Assembly: GCF_042654245.1 (NCBI RefSeq)
Contig: NZ_JBHSGI010000002.1
Span: 930,001-994,000, forward strand
Source of the DNA: Seohaeicola_A nanhaiensis
Lineage (GTDB): Bacteria > Pseudomonadota > Alphaproteobacteria > Rhodobacterales > Rhodobacteraceae
Reading direction: 5' to 3'
Length of the DNA: 64,000 bases
Position numbers and translations under genes: made by a program. How positions within the stretch are numbered: position 1 is the stretch's first letter; each line of letters starts with the position of its first letter. Positions 20,760 to 29,242 of the stretch are shown here, one piece after another. A model generated the notes under the pieces. It worked only from the letters and a program-made list of their open reading frames with translations. It made no database searches and was not told the DNA's origin.

Positions 20760-22172
20760 ATGCAGTGGAACGAGTTCGGCGCCTGGGGCGCGCGGGTGGC
20801 GGAGTGGGCGCAGCACTATCACCAGACGGTGGGGGAGCGTCCGGTGCGGGCGCGGACCCGGCCGGGCGAGGTGCTGAACGCGCTGCCGCTGGCACCGCCT
20901 GAAGGCGCGGAAGCGCTGGAGGATGTTTTCCGCGATTTCGAGGATGTCGTGATGCCGGGGATCACCCATTGGCAGCACCCGCGGTTCTTTGCCTATTTCA
21001 ACTCGAACGCCGCGCCGGCCTCGGTTCTCGCCGAGTTCCTGGCGGTGGCGCTCGCCCCGCAGTGCATGTTGTGGCAGACCTCGCCCGCGGCGACCGAGAT
21101 GGAAACCCGGATGATGGACTGGCTGCGGCAGGCGCTGGGACTGCCGCAGCCGTTTCAGGGGGTGATCCAGGATTCGGCCTCCTCAGCGACTTTGGCCGCT
21201 GTCCTCACCATGCGGGAGAAGGCGCTGAACTGGACCGGCAACAGCGAGGGGCTGGCGGGGAACGCGCGGCTGCGGGTCTATGCCTCGTCCGAGGTGCATA
21301 CCTCGATCGACCGGGCGATCTGGGTCTCGGGGATCGGGCAGGCCAATCTGGTAAGGGTGCCGATCAAGGGGGCGCAGCGGGGGATGGATCCGGCGGCGCT
21401 GGAGGCGGCGATTGTTGCGGACAAGGCGGCGGGGCTGACGCCCTGTGGCGTGATCCTCTGTGTTGGCGGTACCGGGACGGGGGCGACCGATCCGGTGGCG
21501 GCCTGTCTGGATGTGGCGGAGCGGCATGGGCTTTTCAGCCATGTCGACGCCGCCTGGGCCGGATCGGCGATGATCTGTCCGGAGTTCCGGCCCCTGTGGG
21601 AAGGCGTCGAGCGCGCCGACAGCATCGTCTTCAACCCGCACAAGTGGCTGGGGGTGCAGTTCGACTGTTCGGCGCATTTCCTGAAGAACCCGGACGATCT
21701 GGTGAAGACGCTGGCAATCAGCCCGGAGTATCTGAAGACCCACGGGGCGGACGGGATCATCAACTATTCGGAATGGTCGGTGCCGCTGGGCCGCCGCTTT
21801 CGCGCGCTGAAGATCTGGTTCGTGCTGCGGGCCTATGGGCTGGAGGGGCTGCGGACCCGGTTGCGCAACCATGTCGCCTGGGCGCGGCAGTTGCACGAGC
21901 GGCTGGCGGCGGAAGCGGATTTCGAGATCGTCACGCAGCCGATGTGGTCGCTGTTCACCTTCCGCTATGCGCCCGAGGGTGTGGATGATCTGGACGCGCT
22001 GAACCTGCGGCTGGTCAATGCGATCAACGACGACGGGCGCATCTACCTGACGCAGACGCGGGTGGACGGGTCTTTCGTGATCCGCTTCCAGGCCGGACAG
22101 TTCGAGACGACGGAGGAGGATGTGATGATGGCGCATGGCGTCATCACCGAGATTGCGAGGGGTCTGACATGA
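20760..22172 (+). CDS. Aromatic-L-amino-acid decarboxylase (PLP-dependent, group II)
   Basis: The protein of 470 residues belongs to the group II PLP decarboxylases (DOPA, tyrosine, phenylalanine and tryptophan decarboxylases). Diagnostic features are HPRFFAYFNSNAAPAS near residue 75, the PLP-stacking region SSEVHTSIDRA, the cofactor Asp in HVDAAWAGSA, and the PLP lysine Lys295 in VFNPHKWLG. It lies inside the homoprotocatechuate operon and overlaps hpaG by 4 bases. A role in turning tyrosine or DOPA into the amine precursor of 4-hydroxyphenylacetate or 3,4-dihydroxyphenylacetate is likely, but specificity is not proven by sequence. Confidence 0.9.
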   Translation: MQWNEFGAWGARVAEWAQHYHQTVGERPVRARTRPGEVLNALPLAPPEGAEALEDVFRDFEDVVMPGITHWQHPRFFAYFNSNAAPASVLAEFLAVALAPQCMLWQTSPAATEMETRMMDWLRQALGLPQPFQGVIQDSASSATLAAVLTMREKALNWTGNSEGLAGNARLRVYASSEVHTSIDRAIWVSGIGQANLVRVPIKGAQRGMDPAALEAAIVADKAAGLTPCGVILCVGGTGTGATDPVAACLDVAERHGLFSHVDAAWAGSAMICPEFRPLWEGVERADSIVFNPHKWLGVQFDCSAHFLKNPDDLVKTLAISPEYLKTHGADGIINYSEWSVPLGRRFRALKIWFVLRAYGLEGLRTRLRNHVAWARQLHERLAAEADFEIVTQPMWSLFTFRYAPEGVDDLDALNLRLVNAINDDGRIYLTQTRVDGSFVIRFQAGQFETTEEDVMMAHGVITEIARGLT

Positions 22173-23023
22173 GCCGGTTTGCGACCTATACCGCCGGAGG
22201 GCAGACCTTCTATGGCGCGATCACCGAGGGGGGCGCGGTGGCGCTGTCGCCGGAGTTCCCGCAATGGCCGACCCTGCGCGAGGTGATCGCGGCAGACGGG
22301 CTGCACGCGCTGGCGCAGGCGGCGCAGGGGCGCGCGGTGACGCATCGCGAGTTCACCTATGACATCCCGATCCCGGCGCCGGAAAAGATCATCTGCGTCG
22401 GCGTCAACTTTCCGGACCGCAACGCGGAATACAAGGATGGGCAGGAGGCGCCGGCGAACATGTCGCTGTTCATTCGCTTTCCGCGATCGTTCACCGGGCA
22501 CGGGCGGGCGCTGATCCGTCCGAAGGCGTCGGAGCAGCTGGATTATGAGGGCGAGATCGCGGTGGTCATCGGCAAGGGCGGGCGGCATATCCCCCAGGAT
22601 CGGGCGCTGAGCCATATCGCCGCCCTGACGCTCTGCAACGAAGGCACGCTGCGCGACTGGGTGCGCCATGCCAAGTTCAATGTGACGCAGGGCAAGAACT
22701 TCGATTCCTCAGGGGCGATGGGGCCCTGGCTGGTGCCCTTCACGCATCCCGCGCAGATCGAGGATGTGCGGCTGATGACGCGGGTGAATGGCGAGGTGCG
22801 GCAGGACGACCGGACGGGGCGGATGATCTTCCCGGTGGCGCGGCAGATCGCCTATATCTCGACCTTCACCACGCTGGTGCCGGGCGACATCATCGTCACC
22901 GGCACGCCGACCGGCGCGGGGGCGCGGTTCGATCCGCCGCGATACCTGAAGCCTGGGGACGTGATCGAGGTCGAGGCGGAGGGGATCGGCGTGCTGCGCA
23001 ATACGGTGGAGGACGAGGCATGA
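22169..23023 (+). CDS. hpaG: Fumarylacetoacetate hydrolase family protein, HpaG-like decarboxylase/isomerase
   Basis: HpaG decarboxylates 5-oxopent-3-ene-1,2,5-tricarboxylate and isomerises the product. The protein of 284 residues has the FAH catalytic core: the loop around PEKIICVGVNFPDR, the metal ligands in QLDYEGEIAVVIGKGG, the NDVTVRD-equivalent region, and the end motif PGDIIVTGTPTGAG. It is a single-domain protein, whereas the enterobacterial HpaG is a tandem duplication of about 430 residues. It overlaps its neighbours on both sides by 4 bases. Confidence 0.87.
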   Translation: MSRFATYTAGGQTFYGAITEGGAVALSPEFPQWPTLREVIAADGLHALAQAAQGRAVTHREFTYDIPIPAPEKIICVGVNFPDRNAEYKDGQEAPANMSLFIRFPRSFTGHGRALIRPKASEQLDYEGEIAVVIGKGGRHIPQDRALSHIAALTLCNEGTLRDWVRHAKFNVTQGKNFDSSGAMGPWLVPFTHPAQIEDVRLMTRVNGEVRQDDRTGRMIFPVARQIAYISTFTTLVPGDIIVTGTPTGAGARFDPPRYLKPGDVIEVEAEGIGVLRNTVEDEA

Positions 23024-23817
23024 CGCCCGAGCAGGTGGCGCAGGCCGCTGCCGCCCTTTTCGAGGCGGAGGAGACCGGCAAGCAGTGCGGGCTGCTGTCG
23101 CTGGCCTATCCCGGCATGACGATGGACGACGCCTATGCGGTGCAGGCGGCGCTGGTGGCGCGGAAGATGCAGGCGGGGCGCAAGCGGATCGGCTGGAAGA
23201 TCGGCCTGACCAGCCGGGCGATGCAGGACGCGCTGAAGATCGACACGCCGGACAGCGGGGTCTTGCTGGACGACATGGTTTTCGAGGACGGCGCGATGGT
23301 GCCGGCGGGGCGGTTCATCCAGCCGCGCGTCGAGGCGGAGATTGCGTTCGTCATGAAGGCCCCGCTGGCGGGCGCCGAGACTGGCGAGGATGTGATCGCA
23401 GCGACCGAGAGCGTCGCGCCGTCGCTGGAGATTCTCGACACCCGCATCCTGCGCGCCGATCCGGCGACGGGCCGGGCGCGGATCATCACCGATACGATTT
23501 CCGACAACGCCGCCAATGCGGGGATCGTGCTGGGGGCGCAGCGCCATGCCATCGACGCCTTCGACCTGCGCTGGGTCGGCGCGGTGGTGACACGCGACGG
23601 GGTGGTCGAGGAAACCGGGCTGGGCGCGGGTGTGCTGAACGATCCGGTGACCTCGGTGCTGTGGCTGGCGCGGCGGATGGCGCAATACGGCCAGCAGATC
23701 GAGGCGGGGGACGTGGTGCTGTCGGGGTCGTTCATCCGGCCGGTCGAATGCCCGCCGGGCGCGCGGATCGAGGCCGATTTCGGCCGTTTCGGCGCGGTGT
23801 CGGTCGGCTTCGCCTAA
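23020..23817 (+). CDS. hpaH: 2-oxo-hept-4-ene-1,7-dioate hydratase
   Basis: HpaH hydrates 2-oxohept-4-ene-1,7-dioate, the penultimate step before aldol cleavage to pyruvate and succinate semialdehyde. The protein of 265 residues resembles HpaH/MhpD hydratases: KRIGWKIGLTSRAMQ, the metal-binding QPRVEAEIAFVM segment, and PVECPPGARIEADFGRFG at the C-terminus. The aldolase HpaI expected next is absent; instead a peroxidase gene converges, and the two stop codons overlap (23814-23817). Confidence 0.92.
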   Translation: MTPEQVAQAAAALFEAEETGKQCGLLSLAYPGMTMDDAYAVQAALVARKMQAGRKRIGWKIGLTSRAMQDALKIDTPDSGVLLDDMVFEDGAMVPAGRFIQPRVEAEIAFVMKAPLAGAETGEDVIAATESVAPSLEILDTRILRADPATGRARIITDTISDNAANAGIVLGAQRHAIDAFDLRWVGAVVTRDGVVEETGLGAGVLNDPVTSVLWLARRMAQYGQQIEAGDVVLSGSFIRPVECPPGARIEADFGRFGAVSVGFA

Positions 23818-25121
23818 CGCGCCACCGGCAGGCCGCTGGGCAGGGTGTCGGGGATGCCGAGACGGCCCGGCAGGCTGGCGGTGTCGGTGAGCGCGTTCAG
23901 GAAGGCGACCAGCTGGGCGATTTCGCTGTCGGTCAGCTGTGACGGGGCAAGGCTGCTGGCGGCGGCGATGGCCTGCACTTCCTCGGGGGATTCGAGGATC
24001 GCCAGGTCACTCTGCACCGCCATCGCGGGCAGCAGCCGCTGCGCCGGATCATAGGCGGCGAGCGCGGCGCGGGGCGAGAGATGGTGGCGGATCACCGCGT
24101 CAAGCGTCGCATAGGCGCCGGCATGGCCATAGGGCGCGGTCCGGGCGACGTTGCGCAGCGGCGGCGTGCGGAAGGCATAGGCGTCGCGCTCATCCCCCGT
24201 GACGCGCATCCGGCCGACATCGCGGTTGTGACGCTCGAAGCGCGCGGCCTTGCCGGGGCCGATCTGCGGCATGGCGATGGCGTGAAAGCCGTGGTCGGTC
24301 TGGAAGCGCCCGGAGTGGCAGGCATCGCAGCCGGCCTTGCCGTAGAACAGCTCCATACCCTGGGCCGCCATCGGCTCCAGCGGGGTGCCATCGCGCAGAT
24401 AGCGGTCGAAGGGGCTGTCGTCGGCGCGCCATTCCAGCGCGATGAAGGCCGCGAGCGCATTGGCGATATCGGCGAAGGCGACGGGGCGCGGGCCGATCAC
24501 CTCGTCGAAGGCGGCGCGATACGCGGGGATCGCCTCGACGCGCGCGGACAGGATCGACCAGGCGCCGCCCTCGCCGGTGAGCAAACCGAGCCGGACGGCC
24601 TTTGCCACGTCGTTCTCGGTGTAGTGGCCCGCCATCTCGTCCGGCGAGAGGACGGGGAACATCGCCTGCGCCGAGAGGGCGTTGTCAAAGCCCGCGGCCA
24701 TGTCCTCGCCCAGCGGGGTGCGGATGCCATGCGGGCGGGTCGGGTCGTCTTCCAGCCGGCCGTCGGCGAAGAAATGGGTGAATTCGGTGGCGCCCAGGTT
24801 GAAGAGCGCCGGAGAGTTGCGCGGGATGCGCTTTTCGGGCGGGTTGGCCGGGTCGATCTGGCGGTCGGGGCCGAGGCCGATGCCGCCGTCGCCCATGCCG
24901 AGCGAGAGGCCGTCCGAGGTGGCGAAGCGCGGGTGGTGACAGGTGGCGCAAGAGACCTCGCGGTTGCCGCTGAGGATCGGGTCATAGAACAGCAGCCGGC
25001 CCAGCGCGGCCTCGGCGGGAACGACCGGGCGAAAGGTAGGTTCATCGCGCGGCAGCGGGCCGGCGGTGGCGGCGGTCGTGAGCCCGAGCAGCGCGGCGAG
25101 GGCCAGACCGCCTGCCTGCAT
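23814..25121 (-). CDS. Di-haem cytochrome c peroxidase / MauG-family protein
   Basis: The protein of 435 residues has a signal peptide (GGLALAALLGLTTAATAGPL) and two haem c sites, CATCHH near residue 60 and CDACHS near residue 275, in the arrangement of bacterial CcpA/MauG proteins. Members reduce hydrogen peroxide in the periplasm or carry out protein oxidation. FADGRLEDDPTRPHG, PLRNVARTAPYGHAGAY and other stretches are family-typical. Start ATG 25121 is preceded directly by AAAGAGAAG, which is part of a recurrent intergenic element. It converges on hpaH without an intergenic gap. Confidence 0.92.
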   Translation of the reverse strand: MQAGGLALAALLGLTTAATAGPLPRDEPTFRPVVPAEAALGRLLFYDPILSGNREVSCATCHHPRFATSDGLSLGMGDGGIGLGPDRQIDPANPPEKRIPRNSPALFNLGATEFTHFFADGRLEDDPTRPHGIRTPLGEDMAAGFDNALSAQAMFPVLSPDEMAGHYTENDVAKAVRLGLLTGEGGAWSILSARVEAIPAYRAAFDEVIGPRPVAFADIANALAAFIALEWRADDSPFDRYLRDGTPLEPMAAQGMELFYGKAGCDACHSGRFQTDHGFHAIAMPQIGPGKAARFERHNRDVGRMRVTGDERDAYAFRTPPLRNVARTAPYGHAGAYATLDAVIRHHLSPRAALAAYDPAQRLLPAMAVQSDLAILESPEEVQAIAAASSLAPSQLTDSEIAQLVAFLNALTDTASLPGRLGIPDTLPSGLPVAR

Positions 25122-25165
25122 CTTCTCTTTCCAAATACTCCGGGGGTGCGGGCGCAGAGCCCCCG
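25121..25165 (-). repeat. Recurrent intergenic element, copy 3, with GC hairpin
   Basis: On the minus strand a CGGGGGCTCTGCGCCCGCAC hairpin is followed by CCCCCGGAGTATTTGGAAAG and AGAAG. The tail of the element is the ribosome binding site of the peroxidase gene. Confidence 0.65.
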
Positions 25166-25225
25166 CCGGTCGGATCGCGGCAGCGATCCGATCCAGAAGA
25201 CGCCAATCTCCGGCGCCGCGCCCCA

Positions 25226-26527
25226 TCAGACGAAGCGGTTGACGTAGTTTTCCAGGATCTCCTGCCGGCCCGAGCGGGGCTGCGGGTCGATCTCGCCCGA
25301 CAGGACGCGCGCCGAGAGGCTGTCGAGGTCGCTGGCGAGGATGCCCCTGCCCTCTTCCGTGGCCCAGCCGGCGTAGCGGTCGGCCAGCGCCTTGTCCAAA
25401 CCGCCGTCCTCGATCATCGCCGCCGCTGCCTTGAGGCCGCGGGCGCAGATGTCCATGCCGCCGACATGGGCGGCGACCAAATCCTCTGCGTCCAGCGACT
25501 GACGCCGGATCTTGGCGTCGAAGTTGGTGCCCCCGGTGGTGAACCCCCCGGCCTTGAGGATGTGGTAATAGGCCAGCGCCACCTCGGGGGTGTTGTTGGG
25601 GAACTGGTCGGTGTCCCAGCCGGACTGGTAGTCGTTGCGGTTCATGTCGATGGAACCGAAGACGCCGAGGCTGGCCGCGAGGGCGATCTCGTGCTCGAAG
25701 CTGTGCCCGGCCAGGATGGCGTGGCCCTGTTCGATGTTCAGCTTCACCTCTTTCTCGAGCCCGTATTTCTGGAGGAAGCCAAAGCAGGTGGCGACGTCGT
25801 AGTCGTATTGGTGCTTGGACGGTTCCTGCGGCTTGGGTTCCACCAGGATGGCGCCGGTGAAGCCGATCTTGTGCTTGTAGTCGACGACCATGTTCAGGAA
25901 CCGGCCCATGTGGTCGAGTTCGGCGCCCAGGTCGGTGTTGAGCAGAGTTTCATACCCCTCGCGCCCGCCCCATAGGACGTAGTTCTGCCCGCCGAGTCGA
26001 TGGGTCGCGTCCAAGCACATCTTCACCGTGGCGGCGGCATATGCAAAGACCTCGGGGTCGGGGTTGGTCGAGGCGCCGGACATCCAGCGGCGGTGGCTGA
26101 ACATGTTGGCGGTGCCCCAGAGCAGTTTCGTCTTCCGGGTTGCCATTTTTTCTTCGAAATAGGCGATGATCTGCTGAAAGCGGTCGTGGCTTTCCCGGAA
26201 GGTCGCGCCTTCGGGGCGGATGTCGGCGTCGTGCCAGCAGAAATAGGGGACGTTCAGCAGGTCGAAGAGGTCGAAGGCGCAGTCGGCCTTGATTTTCGCG
26301 CGGTCCATCGCGTCCTGCGGGTGCCAGGGGCGTTCGAAGGTCTGGCCGCCGAAGGGGTCGCCGCCTTCCCAGGCGAAGCTGTGCCAGTAGGCGACGGCGA
26401 AGCGGAGGTGATCCTCCATCCGTTTGCCGAGCACGACCTCGTCGGGGTTGTAGTGGCGGAAGGCGATGCCGGTGCTGTCGGGGTCATAGCGGACGGGCTC
26501 GATCCCGTCGAAGAAGGGGTGCGTCAT
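25226..26527 (-). CDS. xylA: Xylose isomerase
   Basis: XylA interconverts D-xylose and D-xylulose. The protein of 433 residues carries the family signatures: the catalytic region YFCWHDADIRPEG (His-Asp pair), VEPKPQEPSKHQYDYD with the metal-bridging Glu, and GHSFEHEIALA with NRNDYQSGWDTDQFPNN. The length matches class II isomerases. Its ATG overlaps the stop of xylB by 3 bases (ATGA), so the two are translationally coupled in the order xylB-xylA. Confidence 0.97.
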   Translation of the reverse strand: MTHPFFDGIEPVRYDPDSTGIAFRHYNPDEVVLGKRMEDHLRFAVAYWHSFAWEGGDPFGGQTFERPWHPQDAMDRAKIKADCAFDLFDLLNVPYFCWHDADIRPEGATFRESHDRFQQIIAYFEEKMATRKTKLLWGTANMFSHRRWMSGASTNPDPEVFAYAAATVKMCLDATHRLGGQNYVLWGGREGYETLLNTDLGAELDHMGRFLNMVVDYKHKIGFTGAILVEPKPQEPSKHQYDYDVATCFGFLQKYGLEKEVKLNIEQGHAILAGHSFEHEIALAASLGVFGSIDMNRNDYQSGWDTDQFPNNTPEVALAYYHILKAGGFTTGGTNFDAKIRRQSLDAEDLVAAHVGGMDICARGLKAAAAMIEDGGLDKALADRYAGWATEEGRGILASDLDSLSARVLSGEIDPQPRSGRQEILENYVNRFV

Positions 26528-27966
26528 TGCAGGGCTTTCAATGTGGGATAAGAGGCGGCGAAGGCGGCGTGGGCCTCGGCGAAGGAATCTGTGAGGTCGG
26601 ACCGGGGGTCGATGGTTTCGGCCACGGGGGGTTTGGTCATGACGTCGGACGGCGCGGCGCCGGTGACGCCGCAGAGCGCGAGGCGGGCGGCGCCGAGGGC
26701 AGCGCCGAAGTCGCCGCGTTCGGGCAGGTCGATGGGGAGGTTCAGGGTCGTGGCCAGCAGCTCGACCCAGTAGCGCGACCGGGTGCCGCCGCCGATGGCG
26801 AGGAGTTTGTCGAGTTTGGCTCCGGTGGATTTCAGGGCGATCAGGCTGTCCTTCAGCGCAAAGCTGACGCCTTCGATCACCGCGCGGGTGAGGTCGGCCT
26901 GTTCGCTGGCGATGTCGAGGTTGAGGAAGGCGCCGCGGATGGTGCTGTCGTTGTGCGGCGTGCGCTCGCCCGAGAGGTAGGGGAGGAAGCGGAGATTGCC
27001 CGGGGCTTGCAGGCGGCCGAGGGCGCGGGTGAGGTCGGCGGGTTTCGTGCCGGTGACCTTCGCGAGCCAATTCAGCGAGTCGGTGGCGGCGAGAATGACG
27101 CCCATCTGGTACCAGGTGCCCGGTATGGCGTGGCAGAAGGTGTGGACGGCGCTTTCGGGGGCGGGGTTGAAGCCATCGCGGGCGGCGAGCAGGACGCCGG
27201 AAGTGCCGAGCGAGACGAAGCCGTCGCCTTCGGTCAGCGCGCCGACGCCGCAGGCCGAGGCGGCGTTGTCGCCGCCGCCGGCGACGACCTGCACGGTGTC
27301 CGGCAGGCCCAGGTCGCGGGCGATCTCGGGGCGGAGCGCGCCGGTGATGCCGGTGCCCTCGAGAAGGGCGGGCATCTGGTCTCGGCGCATCCCGGATTTG
27401 GCAAGCAGGGCGTCGGACCATGCGCGGCGGCCCACGTCCATCCAGGCGGTGCCGGCGCTGTCGGACATGTCGGAGGTGTAGCGGCCGGTGAGCCAGTAGG
27501 CGAGGTAATCCTTGGGGAGGAGGACCTTTGCGGTGCGGGCAAAGGTGTCGGGTTCGTTCTCGGCGACCCAGAGCACCTTGGGGGCGGTGAAGCCGGGGAA
27601 GACGATGTTGCCGGAGATCGCGCGGAAGTCCGGGTCTGCATCGAGCCGGGCGGCTTGCTGGTGGCTGCGGGTGTCGTTCCAGAGCAGGCAGGGGCGCAGC
27701 ACCTTGCCGGTTTCGTCCAGCAGCGTGGCGCCGTGCATCTGCCCGGAGAGGCCGATGCCTTGCACCCCGGCCAGCGACTGGCGCGCTGCGAGTTCGCTCA
27801 GCGCGGTGCGGGTGGCGGCGATCCAGTCGGCGGGATCCTGTTCGGACCAGCCGGGATGCGGATGCGCCACCGGGGTCGCGGCATCGGCGCTGTCGGCGAC
27901 GGTGCCATCGGCACGCAACAGTAGCGCGCGCACGCCGGACGTGCCCAGATCGAGACCGATGAACAT
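26524..27966 (-). CDS. xylB: Xylulokinase
   Basis: XylB phosphorylates D-xylulose to xylulose 5-phosphate for the pentose phosphate pathway. The protein of 480 residues is a FGGY kinase: MFIGLDLGTSGVRALLL at the ATP-binding start, the SGQMHGATLLD segment near residue 78, and the second ATPase core motif LAIGGGTRSRYWVELLA. A GGGGAGG box precedes the start. No xylose transporter or xylR-type regulator gene is in the window. Confidence 0.96.
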   Translation of the reverse strand: MFIGLDLGTSGVRALLLRADGTVADSADAATPVAHPHPGWSEQDPADWIAATRTALSELAARQSLAGVQGIGLSGQMHGATLLDETGKVLRPCLLWNDTRSHQQAARLDADPDFRAISGNIVFPGFTAPKVLWVAENEPDTFARTAKVLLPKDYLAYWLTGRYTSDMSDSAGTAWMDVGRRAWSDALLAKSGMRRDQMPALLEGTGITGALRPEIARDLGLPDTVQVVAGGGDNAASACGVGALTEGDGFVSLGTSGVLLAARDGFNPAPESAVHTFCHAIPGTWYQMGVILAATDSLNWLAKVTGTKPADLTRALGRLQAPGNLRFLPYLSGERTPHNDSTIRGAFLNLDIASEQADLTRAVIEGVSFALKDSLIALKSTGAKLDKLLAIGGGTRSRYWVELLATTLNLPIDLPERGDFGAALGAARLALCGVTGAAPSDVMTKPPVAETIDPRSDLTDSFAEAHAAFAASYPTLKALQ

Positions 27967-28049
27967 GACGCCTCCCCCCTGTTCGAGGCGACTGTCCCGC
28001 GATTTAATTCCGGTGTCAAATTAAAAAGCGGCGCGGGGTGTGGCGGCGG

Positions 28050-29213
28050 TCAGACGGGGCCGGTCCGGTCGTGCGTGGAACGCGCCGGCGGCACAGCGCG
28101 GGGGACGCTGACGATGGTGCCGACCTCGGTCAGGCGGCGAAGCTGGCGGGTGGTGCGCACCACCGGGTTGCGCCAGTCGAGCAGCAGCGCCAGCGCCACC
28201 GCGACCAGCGCGCTGAGCGCGCCGCCGCCGAAGGCTACGGCGCGGCGGTTGTCCTCGACCGGGGCCTCGGCCCGTTCGGCGGGTTCGATGACCACCAGCC
28301 GCTCGGACATGTGACGGGTTTCCAGCATCAGGTCGACCTCGGCGGCGTCTCGGCTCTGGGCGGTGTCGTCGAGCTGAGCCATGATATTGCCGAGGCCGTG
28401 CAGCAGCGCGGCATAGTCCTGTTCCAGCGCGGGCGGCGGGGCGAGCGCGCGCAGCTGGGCGCGGCGCGCGGCGGTCAGCACGGCGCGGCGGCGGTCGAGA
28501 TCGCTGGCGGCGTCGGACTGGCCCGCCCCCGGCGCGGCCCGGGCGCGGTCGATCGCCAGAATGGCGGCGTCGATCCGGGCGAGCTCGTCCATCCCGGCGG
28601 GATCACCGGCGGCCAGCGCGGCGTCGTGGCGGGTGCGGAAGTCGGCGATGCGGCGCTCCTGCTCGGCCAGATCGGCGATCAGGCCGCTTTCGCGGGCAAG
28701 GTAGAAGTCGAGCGTGGCCCGCGCCTCGGCGATGCGCAGCAGCACGCTTTCTCGGATCAGGCGGTGGCCGAGTTCCTGCGCGACCAGCCGGGCCTGTTCG
28801 GCATCGGGCATCCGGGCGGAAATCAGCAGACGCGGCGGCTCTTCCGGGCCCGGCGCCTTCAGCTCGATCCGCACGGCGTTCCGCAGGGCGTCGAGCTGGG
28901 CGCGCCGGGTCATGCCGCGGCGGTCGGCAAAGAGATCGTAGGCGTCGATCACCTGGCCCAGCGCCTGATCGGACAGGACCGCGCGCATCAGCCCGTCGAC
29001 CTGGCCGCGCAGCCTGCCCCGAGCGGCGGCGGCCGAGGCCCCGGCCAGACGCGGGGCCGAGACCTCGATGACTTCGCGGGAGTCATAAAGCGGGCGCTGG
29101 GTCATCCCGAGACCGGCGGAGAGCAGCAGGCCGAGGCACATCACGACGAGCATCAGCCCGGTGCGGCGCCGCAGGGTGTCGAGCGTCTCGTTCAGACGCG
29201 GGAGGAAGGTCAT
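28050..29213 (-). CDS. Wzz/GumC-like chain-length determinant protein
   Basis: The protein of 387 residues has a membrane helix near residues 18-38, a long periplasmic helical region rich in Arg, Ala and Glu (about 40-325, partly coiled coil around residues 160-215) and a second helix (about 330-352). That is the topology of polysaccharide co-polymerases which set exopolysaccharide chain length. It lies 29 bases downstream of a CpsD-like ATPase gene, its usual partner. No glycosyltransferases are adjacent, so the pair is separated from any biosynthesis cluster. Confidence 0.8.
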   Translation of the reverse strand: MTFLPRLNETLDTLRRRTGLMLVVMCLGLLLSAGLGMTQRPLYDSREVIEVSAPRLAGASAAAARGRLRGQVDGLMRAVLSDQALGQVIDAYDLFADRRGMTRRAQLDALRNAVRIELKAPGPEEPPRLLISARMPDAEQARLVAQELGHRLIRESVLLRIAEARATLDFYLARESGLIADLAEQERRIADFRTRHDAALAAGDPAGMDELARIDAAILAIDRARAAPGAGQSDAASDLDRRRAVLTAARRAQLRALAPPPALEQDYAALLHGLGNIMAQLDDTAQSRDAAEVDLMLETRHMSERLVVIEPAERAEAPVEDNRRAVAFGGGALSALVAVALALLLDWRNPVVRTTRQLRRLTEVGTIVSVPRAVPPARSTHDRTGPV

Positions 29214-29242
29214 TCTGGGTTTCGTCCTGGATTCGGGCCGCG

